NCBI GenBank assembly: GCA_027924585.1
Contig: BSBM01000602.1
Span: 7,687,501 to 7,751,500, forward strand
Length of the DNA stretch: 64,000 bases
Source: Larix kaempferi
Lineage: Eukaryota > Streptophyta > Pinopsida > Pinales > Pinaceae
Direction: 5' to 3'
Shown piece by piece: positions 55,714 to 64,000 of this stretch. Within the stretch, counting starts at the first letter, position 1. Each line of letters begins with the position of its first letter. The notes below the pieces were generated by a model, which made no database searches, was not told the origin of the DNA, and saw only the letters and a program-made list of their open reading frames with translations. Position numbers and translations under genes: made by a program.

Positions 55714-56832
55714 CTACTCCCCCTTTCGAGGAGGGTCCTTTTGAACTACACCAAGCTTGTCTCGGAAGTATTCAAATTTCACTCGAGATAGAGGTTTCGT
55801 CAAAATATCAACAATTTGATCCTCAGTGCTCACATACTTGAGCTTAATAGCTCCTCTCTGCACCATATCTCGTATATAAAAGTATCGGATCTCTATGTGT
55901 TTTGACTTATCGTGGAATACAGGATTTTCTATCATCTTGATACAACTTTGATTGTCACACATAATCACAGTGGGATCCATTTCTAAGTCAAACACTCCAG
56001 ATAGTAGTTTCGGAAGCCATACTGCTTCATAGCTAGCAGAGCAGGCAGCTATATATTCTGCTTCAGCAGTATTGAGAGCCACACTGGATTGTTTCTTGCT
56101 GAACCAAGAAATCATGGCAGATCCAAGACCATAACATCCACCTGATGTACTCTTCCCGTCTGAAACACTTCTTGCCCAATCGGAATCTGAGTAACCATGT
56201 AATCTGAGTTCATGATTTCCAAGGTAGTATAGACCAAAATCTAATGTACCTTTTAGATACCTCATTACATGCTTTGCAGCTATTAGGTGAACCTTCCTTG
56301 GTTCTACTAGATATTGACTCAGGGTATTTACAGCAAAGCATATATCTGGTCTGGGATTTGTTAAATACATCAATGACCCAATGATTTGTCTATATAGAGT
56401 TACATCCACTAATTCTGATGAGTCATCAACTAATAACTTCAAGTTGGAGTCCATGGGAGTAGCCATGGCTTTACACTCCAACATATCAAATCTTTTCAAA
56501 ATCCCCACAGCATACTTACCTTGATTTAAAAAGATTCCTTTTGGTTCTTGCCATACTTCTAGACCTAAGAAGTAGTGCATTAATCCCAGATCCTTCATTT
56601 CAAATTCTGAAGAAAGCTTCTTCTTACATTCGATAATTTGATTCTCATTTCCTGTTAGAAATAGATCATCTACATATAACAGTAATATAACAGGTTCATC
56701 ATCCATAATCTTGAGATAAAGATTTGGATCAGCTTTACTCTTGGTAAATCCCATGCTTGTTAAGAAACTGTCAATCCTTCCGTACCAAGCTCTGGGAGCT
56801 TGCTTCAATCCATACAAAGCCTTTGATCTGCC
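55714..56832 (-). CDS. copia RT (C-terminal part) and RNase H, open frame
   Basis: The open frame covers KALYGLKQAPRAWYGRID, LLYVDDLFLTGN (RT active site, intact), MHYFLGLEVWQ, GSLMYLTNPRPDICFAVNTLSQY, then RNase H with YSDSDWA, NTAEAEYIAA, MCDNQSCI and the C-terminal VDILTKPLSRVKFEYFR, ending PRKGE at 55714. No stop or frameshift is seen over about 370 codons, in contrast to its relative at 42.7-44.3 kb. The N-terminal RT, integrase, protease and gag are missing because the element is cut at about 56832. The first residues to 56862 come from the joined sequence. Confidence 0.9.
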   Translation of the reverse strand, partial: GRSKALYGLKQAPRAWYGRIDSFLTSMGFTKSKADPNLYLKIMDDEPVILLLYVDDLFLTGNENQIIECKKKLSSEFEMKDLGLMHYFLGLEVWQEPKGIFLNQGKYAVGILKRFDMLECKAMATPMDSNLKLLVDDSSELVDVTLYRQIIGSLMYLTNPRPDICFAVNTLSQYLVEPRKVHLIAAKHVMRYLKGTLDFGLYYLGNHELRLHGYSDSDWARSVSDGKSTSGGCYGLGSAMISWFSKKQSSVALNTAEAEYIAACSASYEAVWLPKLLSGVFDLEMDPTVIMCDNQSCIKMIENPVFHDKSKHIEIRYFYIRDMVQRGAIKLKYVSTEDQIVDILTKPLSRVKFEYFRDKLGVVQKDPPRKGE

Positions 56833-56857
56833 GGTAGAGCAGGCTAGATCTAAACAA

Positions 56858-57169
56858 TGCAAAAGACTAAACTGAATACTAAGATAAAACTGAATATTAC
56901 GATGGAAGGTGAGGCTAGGAGAGCCTCACCTCTCAATGGAGAACCCAAAGGAAGTTCAGAGCTATGAAAACAACTACTAACACAATAGAATGAAAAGACA
57001 GAGACAAGCTTCCCACAAACAAGAATGAATGTATTATGAGGCCACATGCCTTTTTATAGCAATTACAAAAGGAGCACAATAAATGCTGCTCATTATTTAA
57101 TACTAAGATATCTCTAATAACCTAAATAACAACTAATACATTCGTAGAACCAAAATAGTGCCTAATACA
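56858..57169 (-). mobile_element. LTR-like segment, about 312 bp
   Basis: On minus it would start TGTATTAGGCAC (57169) and end TTTTGCA (56858). It has a strong TATA box (TATAAAAAGG, 57058-57049), a small hairpin AGGC-atgtg-GCCT after it (57051-57039), and a CT-mixed leader. The flanks do not match as a TSD. It abuts the truncation of the copia pol and may have caused it. Confidence 0.45.
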
Positions 57170-58002
57170 TGAAGGGGGAGTGTGGGCCTCCCATACGGAT
57201 CATTCCTCCCGGTCTAAGTGGAAAGCGTCCCTGCTTTCCTTCCTCCCGGTCTAAGTTTGAAACCATGTTTGTAAAGAAGAGAAACCATGTGTAGAAGAGG
57301 TGCTGCTGTTGCAACTTGATGAAGATCCTGATGATGTGTAAAAGATGCGAGTAGGTGGGGTGCCCATACAGCTGCTACTGAACATCTTGTGAAAATAAAC
57401 TTGAGGGAGAGATCTATGTACCTCCTCTCTATGTGGTGTAGATCTGTGTACCACCTCTCTACGTGGTGTAGATCTGTGTACCACTGGCAAATGAACTGAT
57501 ACTGACCCTGACAAGGGTGTGATTTGGGACAAAAGCTTGAAGCTCCCTCGAAAACTTATGAAGGCCTTTTCTGCAAACAAAACTTTCTGAAGTGCTATAG
57601 ATTACTGCTGGAGGAAATAGCAAAAATGGAACTGAAATAGAACCCACTGAAACATAACTAATATTGAAATACTGCTGAAACATAAACTGAACCAAAAATG
57701 TGAGCCCAGTGGTGAGCTTGGACTCAGAGAGGGACTGGGTCCCTATGAAAAGGCTGCTGAAGCCTAAGGAAATGAGAGCCATGTTGAAGATGGCATTGGC
57801 CAATGCCAAATGAACTTCTGAACTGATGAAGATGCCAAATGAACTTCTGCAAAATGTTGAAGAGGCCATGTTGATGATGGCTTACTGAAAAATGCGAAAT
57901 GTGCTTCTGAGCAAAAACTGAACTGAGAGAGAACCCATCAGCTAATACTGTTGCAAACTAAAACTGAACCAAAAATATGGAAAGGCTGCTCAAGCCAAAC
58001 GA
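57170..58002. other. Repetitive non-coding DNA, unknown element
   Basis: A 31-bp unit (gatctgtgtaccacctctctacgtggtgta) is repeated about 2.5 times at 57410-57484. A phrase aaactgaaccaaaaat plus gg(aa)aaggctgct occurs at about 57684 and 57959. A tctaagt-type phrase (cctcccggtctaag) occurs twice near 57207 and 57244. The frame on minus is not recognisable. Confidence 0.4.
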
Positions 58003-58130
58003 GGTCTTACTATTGGTAAGCATAACAACCAGAAAACCATTTTCGGTGATTTTGTTGTCTTCTATAGTGGTATCATCTTTTACACCTTCCCTTGATGAAT
58101 TAATAGCTGCTGCCCACATGGATGGTGGTA
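58003..58130 (-). pseudogene. RAD23: Captured exon of RAD23 (ubiquitin-like domain)
   Basis: Minus-strand translation gives PCGQQLLIHQGKV, then after a 1-nt deletion KDDTTIEDNKITENGFLVV and MLTNSKT. This is the second half of the N-terminal ubiquitin-like domain of plant RAD23, a shuttle factor that brings ubiquitinated proteins to the proteasome and binds the XPC-type repair factor. The match begins and ends sharply (about 58121 and 58003), consistent with one exon. The flanks are the motif-rich GC DNA described next, so it is a gene fragment carried by an element, not a working gene. The missing base near 58093 breaks the frame. Confidence 0.85.
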
Positions 58131-59226
58131 GCCTCAGCGTGAATGGGGCGCAGGGATTCCTGAGCATGCAGGTGTAGCAGACAAGGCTTGGCGTGGATGG
58201 TGAGGAGTTTGGGGCGCAGCCTGTGGTATGAATCGAGCTACAGGTTGCAGCGTGAGGGGGGCTACGTGAGATGAGAGCCTGAATGTTGAAGGTGGTAGGG
58301 CGTGAAGGAAGAGGCTGCGATGGAGGGATTTAGGGTTTTGTAGGGGCAGCGTGGATGATGATGGAGAATGGAAAATGCGATTGCAGGATGACTGTGGAGA
58401 ATGTTGTGGAGTGGAGTATGCTACGCGTGAAAGGGAGCAAGGCAGAAAGGCTGCTGGGCGTGAGGGGAAAAAGATCTGGAAATTGGCGTGAATGGTAGCC
58501 GGCGTGGGATAGAAGCCAAGGCCAATCTGCGTGGAGGGAGTTGAGGGAGATTGGGCATAGGAGATGCTGGGCGTGCTGGCCAACTAGATAGAGAACGTGA
58601 CAGCGAAAATGTGCAGGCAGTGTGGGGATGATAGACCTGGACGCACAGCGTGGAAATGAAATGGTGCTGGGGAGTGTTGGGCATTTTTGCTGAGAATGGC
58701 AGCGTGAATATTGAATGTACAGGAGCGTGAGAGGTGAACGTTGCCGGTGATGGGCAGCGATAGGGATAAGTAGATGGATGCGTGCATGAGACGAGGGCAG
58801 GAGATGGGAGCAGCGTGGGATCTGGAGTAGTTTAGGGCGTAGATCCAGGGAGCATGTGGTGGAATGGGCCGGCCTAAGTGGTGCTGCGTGAGAGGTTAGG
58901 GGAAGGGACAGGATGGAGGAGCGTGATGGATGCTGCATAGAATGAAGGAATGCAGAGAGCGGGCGTGAATACTGCTGCACAAGAGTGGGGAAAGGTAGCC
59001 GATAAGTGAAATAAATGCTGAGCGTGGAGGGAGTTAGAGTGGATGGAGAGTTGTAGGGCAAGGTAGGTTAGGAAGAGCAGATGCGCAGATAAGGCGTGAT
59101 GGTGGGAGCTGGGGCTGAGGAGATAAGGCGTGATGATGGGCATGCAGCACCGTAGAGGAAGCTGAGGGGACGCGGAAGAGTGATTAGGCGCAGAAATTTG
59201 CAGAGGAGAAGCTGAAGGGGAAGAGG
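58131..59226 (+). repeat. GCGTG-rich region, left part
   Basis: Purine-rich plus strand, clearly richer in GC than the rest of the window. The core gcgtg, usually gcgtga or gcgtgga, occurs about 25 times at irregular spacing. The opposite strand therefore shows long Ser/Pro/His-rich ORFs that I take as artefacts of composition. It is interrupted at 59226 by an inserted LTR and resumes at 63613. Confidence 0.7.
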
Positions 59227-62200
59227 TGTCACATACCCCAATTTTAATAAAATAATGTAATTATTTTATTAATATTCCTGAGACATTATGTTAAAATTTA
59301 ATGCTAAGTAGGAATGGATGACTCAGCAGAGTCTCCAGAAATGGAATGTAAATTCTGAATAATTATTATTAATAAATAAATTATGGAGACAACAGCATGG
59401 GAGAGCTGTTAAAAGAGGTTACTGGTCTAACTGGTGGATGGAACTAGGTGGAAAGACAAAAGACAAGTGGCAGCATCCTCAAACACTTCCTGAGTTGCAG
59501 GTGGCAACTTCCCTATATTTTGGGGTCATGATTCCCCAAGAAAGTGGAATCTGAGCAGGTGGCTCATTAATGACAGTTAACCCAACTAAGACCTAGGCAA
59601 TCTTTTAAATAGTACTCAATGAACTGAGCTGGGGGTTCAGCATTGTTCTAGAGGGAGAATACATTCAGGTGAATGTTATTCAGGAGTCCCATTGAGGAAG
59701 TGGGAAAACAGTAAGGAAGTGTTTTGAGTCAGGAAGTTGCAGTAACTTGGTTCCAGTATAGCTGCTTCGGCTGAGGGAATAGTTGGCTGTACCTAGTTTC
59801 CAGCCAGTTAGACCAGAGCAAGCTCGGGGGTCCTGAGAAGTGCTGTCTGGGCACTCTCCAGGAATTGGTAGGGAGGAACAGCCTCCCATTGCTGTTATTG
59901 TCTACCATAGATACAGGTTCTGCCACTCTTCCTGCTGTTTATTTAATAAATTTAAATGTAGAATGGACTATCTTATCTGTGTTTTAAAGAGTATTCATTT
60001 TCAGTAAAGAAGCTGTTCTGTATTGTCTTTTGATAGAATGTGCAGAAATTATATGTCTTAGGATTTTTCCTATTATCACATAAATCGAGTAATTATTTTA
60101 TGCAGAATATAATTGTTGTTAATACAGTAATAAAATATTATGGTGACTTATCATAGATTTATTATTAATAGTTAAATAATAGATATAAGATACTATACAG
60201 TAGTCATTCCTGAAATACACGTATTAAAAACAAATATAAGGACAGACACATAAGATAAATTTTATAATCCCAGTGAAATAATTCCATAGAGAAATTTACA
60301 GGTATCATTTCTATTTGAGCAATTATACCAGCTTATATCTGCCTTATGTTTTGTTAAACTACAGTAATTTTTCATTTTCCAAACCCATCCATTATCACCA
60401 GCATAGGTTACTGCTCATTTCGAGCTCAAACCAAACAGTAGGTGTAGTATTTAGTCTAAATCTTTTATTTATTTACAGTATTTAGTACAACATTGTGTTC
60501 GAAGAAATCGGCATATGAATGCACAGTTTTCAACAGATACCTGTCTTATCTTGAACTATCCTTTCAAACCTAGAAACTCATATTTGCATAGATAGCTATC
60601 GAACCTAACTTGATTTCCTTAACAACTACACACCCTAGTATTTATTTACTGTAATAAGATTAAATTTATTATAAGTATTTCTCCTTGAGAGTGGACAACA
60701 AACCTATCACGGCCGTAGCCAGACCACATTGTTTCGACAGATTGAAAACAAAAGAAAAGAAATGTCTTATATATCAGATTGAACCTACAGGAGATTCCAT
60801 ACATAGTTCATGTATACTTTTATCCACAGTTACAGTCAATACCTATACAAAAACTTTTACATAAATCTTCCGACACACACACCCACCAAAATTATATTTT
60901 AATCTACAGTATAACTGTCATAAGTCTTTCGAATGATACCAGGAAGGCGCAGGAGTAAAACTGTTAATAGCATGGAATCCAACTTACAATTGAGATTCTT
61001 AAACCTATCTATTTTATGTTACCATATAGAAACCGAATATCAAAGTACGACGCAGACAAACAACAGAACTTAAACACTTCTCATATTTCTTATATATATT
61101 AACCTGGGAGAGAACCCCAACTCGCCAGGGTTAACCACATTTTAATTAGCTAATGCAGTAAGGGTAGTGTACTTCAACACTATTATTAAACTCTCAAAAG
61201 CAACGAAAAACGCAGAGAAACAAATACATTGTTATCACCTACAACAGAGTTATCATTCTCTGCAAGTATCCGAGAAAGCTTAAAACAAAACCCTTAACTA
61301 ATCAATATATTCATTAAGGAAAACGCAGATAATACACGGCCACTTGACAGGCCAAACAGTTACAGCATCTATTTATCTCCTACAAGGTTGAGTAAAAACC
61401 CTACACATCAAAAATTACAATGTCGATAACAACCCCAATGCCTCATCACAGACTGAGCCGTAGATTGTTCCTCGTAAACATGCCAGAGTAACAAACCCTA
61501 TCTTTTATAAGCAAAACGATTTATACATGTGACTGTATCCATGTCACAAAAACGATAACAACCCAGTTGCAAAGGAGGTCCCTTCCAGACATAACCCTAG
61601 CACATCAAAACCAACAAAGGGAGAAACAGCCATGGAATAACCAGGCTTACCCGGAGGAGCCAGCGCTGGAGATGAAGCCCCGTGCACCTTCAGGAACAGC
61701 ATAACCTGTACATTACAAAGTGTCGAGAATTGTCAACATTTAATTTAAATATAATAATCTTTTGCAAAAACGAAAACTATGAAACCATTGCTATTTTCTT
61801 ACCTGAGTTTTCGGAGAAGGCAAACCTGGTGGACAACCTGGTAGCCACGGGTTAAGCCGGGTAGCAAAAACCTCATCATATTCGTCAGGAGGATGAGCAA
61901 AGAAAACTCCAAGTTCCTCTCTTTGATAGCCGTGACAGGCAATGTATTGAACAAACCCTAAGATATGAATGAACCAGTCAGGGAGCACGACTTAAAAACC
62001 ATTACACGACCACCTCATGGTTAAAACAACAGAGAAAACCCTGTCTCTAACTCAGACTAACAACAGTGTAAGTCTGTAAGTATCATGTGACCTAAACACT
62101 GTGGTAGCAAACGATACAAGATGCCAATGAACTGTAGCAGACGCCAATAGCAGAGCTCACAGACTGCTAAACCCCCAGAGGATAAAACAACGTGACCATA

Positions 62201-63612
62201 ACCTTAAACAAATTGCATTTTACAGTGCCCAACTGACGAGCTCAGACAAGGAAGGGTTTCTCTCTTACAACCCAAGCCCGAAGGCAGAGAAAATGACCAG
62301 GAAGGGTTTCAAGACAGGCTTATATATCAACCAAACGCAAGGATGAGAGCCAACCACGTAGCCTTTAAATTTATCAACTTACCATGGGTCGGCTTCATAT
62401 AGTTCAGCTGCAGCTCGAATCATTGTTATCAATTTTAAATCAATGCATGGATAAAAGTCATATTCGCAATATGAATATTCCCTATGATTGATACACAATC
62501 ATTGTATAACGCATATTTTGAAACCAAGCCATCGATGGTGTCAAGGGTACATTATATATTCCCTACAATCAATTGAAAAATGATGTAGTCAATTTCAAAA
62601 GAGAACTTCACAACATTAAAACATTGAAATATTACCTTGACAATATGATTGGATACACCTTGGTTATATAAGTTTTATTTATCATAATTCTCCCAATACT
62701 ATTGATAACAATCAACTATGAGAATAACAATCTTTAGTATTGAGATGTATGAATATAAAATCATCTACAGGTCCATACTATGAACGTAGATTGAAAACAA
62801 TGAACAGAGATGTTGACATAAGTTAAACAAAATATTAAGTAGACTTTGGACCATAATTTATAGATGAACATATTGGAACATCGCTAGAGGCGTCACAATT
62901 TCAACTCGTGCTAATAACCAGTGATCATAGCTAATAGTTGACAGTATGTTACATAATGCTAACGTCACGTTATGCATACGATGAACATGATACAAACAAC
63001 TTGTTCCAGTAATAGTTCATAGCATTAACATAGAGTCATGGTCATAACGCAATAAATATGACGGAGACATTGAAATTCATCGCAAAGCCTAATGATACTA
63101 TCCAGAATAAGAGATTTCACGACAAGGCAGACTATCAATCTTATATCAAGCATAAATTTCATGAAAGGAACCTTACTGTCTTACACGACAGCCAGTAATA
63201 ATATTTAGATCTTCTTTAAGTTTGTACAGTGCAGGGAAGGAGTTTGATATTTATAAAAATTAAATTTCAGTGATTCATACTTCACCAGTATACCTGCGAA
63301 CAAAAGACGAATTATGCACTAGCTCGTAAGCTAAGTGAGCCAGTCAGCTATGGCTAGGTACCTGTGAACAAAAGACAAATTATGCATTAGCTCGTAAGCT
63401 AAGTAAGCCAGTCAGACATGGCTAGTTCTCCCTTTGAAGTTGAAAACGAAAACAATCAATAACAAAAGACAAAACTCATATTAGTATAATAGAACCATTT
63501 AAACAAAAATTACGATTAATTTCTTAAAATAAACAGGACCAGGAGTGCAATTAATTAACATTTATTGTTATAATAAAAATTTTAATTTTTTCAGAAATTT
63601 CGGGTTTTGACA
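59227..63612. mobile_element. Giant LTR-like insertion, 4.39 kb, with TSD
   Basis: Begins TGTCACATACCCC and ends GGTTTTGACA, with TGTCA/TGACA inverted ends. The TSD AGAGG is perfect (59222-59226 and 63613-63617), and the sequence outside resumes the same motif-rich DNA on both sides. I see no ORF of note, no internal second LTR, primer site or polypurine tract, so a solo LTR of a large Ty3/gypsy-type element fits best. A non-autonomous element is possible. Two near-identical segments of about 60 bp (acctgtgaacaaaagac...gctaagtgagccagtcag) lie at about 63290 and 63360. Confidence 0.8.
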
Positions 63613-64000
63613 AGAGGGGAGTTACAGGTGTGTTGGAAGGGAGCTGCAGCGTGTTGAATGGTTGTGAGAGCATCTGCAGGTGGGCAGCGTGAGATGAGGA
63701 ATGGGCAGCGTGAATGAGTGCAGATCTGTGTTGGAGGGGAGGCTGAGGGGATGGGCAGGATGGAGATGGACGAATGCATGGTGGAAAGTGCAGGTGAGGA
63801 GCGTGGGAGCCGAATGAGTGATGGTAAGAATGGGGCAGCGTTTTTGGGGATGGATGGGAGAATTCGTGGGTGATGGTCAGCGTTGTAGCTAGGCTTAGAG
63901 TTAGGCTGGCTGCGTGAGAGTTGTCTGGCTGTGTGAGAGCTGAGGGAAGAGTGTGTGCAAAGGGCACGCTGTGTGCAAATGGAGAAAGAGGGGCTGCGTG
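63613..64000 (+). repeat. GCGTG-rich region, right part
   Basis: Same composition and motif as 58131-59226 (gggcagcgtgag, gctgcgtgaga). It runs out of the window. Confidence 0.7.

Larger units (their letters stand above)
54391..56832 (-). mobile_element. 3' part of a second copia element
   Basis: On the minus strand, RT-RNase H (56832-55714), a repeat-rich 3' region and the 3' LTR (54892-54391) are in normal order. The element is cut inside RT at about 56832; other sequence begins there. The LTR shares phrases with those at 39.2-45.7 kb (ttattagac...cggccc), so both are one broad family. Confidence 0.88.

Noticed and set aside
58330-59061. Minus-strand Ser/Pro/His-rich ORFs (up to 243 codons) in the GCGTG-rich region
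   Set aside because: They overlap one another in several frames and their composition follows from the purine-rich repeat on the other strand; no domain is visible.
63551-63967. 138-codon minus-strand ORF
   Set aside because: Same repeat-driven composition, and it crosses the end of the inserted LTR.

Overview
This is nuclear DNA from a large-genome plant. Nothing in it is prokaryotic or organellar. I find no intact host gene; nearly everything recognisable is a transposable element or its debris. Plant origin rests on LINE ORF1 with DUF4283 plus CCHC, plant L1-type pol with a C-terminal RNase H, Ty1/copia elements primed by initiator Met-tRNA, and a RAD23 exon of plant type. The high AT content, very long LTRs, deep nesting and old degraded LINEs would suit a gymnosperm, but that is inference and the species cannot be read from the sequence.

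Layout. 1-14 kb: LINE ORF1 and RNase H debris, AT-rich DNA with several tandem or dispersed repeats, and the 3' half of a copia-like element (LTR, purine tracts, frameshifted double-CCHC gag) on the minus strand. 14-25 kb: a 54-bp minisatellite, a long degraded LINE of a lineage unlike plant L1 (coiled-coil ORF1, endonuclease, RT), and three tRNA-derived SINE-like sequences. 25-32 kb: a young 5'-truncated L1 with perfect 16-bp target-site duplications (TSDs) and an 808-codon open frame, tandem duplications, an unidentified exon-like ORF and a fourth SINE. 32-39 kb: a composite in which a 5'-truncated LINE carries a nested solo copia LTR at 34.7-35.3 kb and joins a 2.93-kb palindromic foldback element; one 15-bp TSD encloses LINE plus palindrome.

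39.2-45.7 kb: a complete-ended copia element (540-bp LTRs, TSD CCTGC, primer-binding site, polypurine tract) whose protease/integrase region is replaced by DNA resembling unspliced exons and introns. 46-54.3 kb: a hairpin MITE, solo LTRs (one of 1,644 bp with TSD ATTCT) and an L1 inserted into another LINE with a 20-bp TSD. 54.4-57.2 kb: a second copia element of the same broad family on the minus strand, truncated in RT. 57.2-64 kb: a motif-rich GC-richer element carrying a captured RAD23 exon, split by a 4.39-kb LTR-like insertion with TSD AGAGG.

The most interesting signals are: (1) a short hairpin directly 3' of the TATA box in several LTRs, with pairing kept while the stem sequence changes; (2) the LINE-foldback composite sharing one TSD; (3) the exon/intron-like block inside the copia element; (4) the captured RAD23 exon. 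Coordinates of element ends come from reading TG...CA termini and TSDs by eye. Similarity calls are from motif memory, not database searches.
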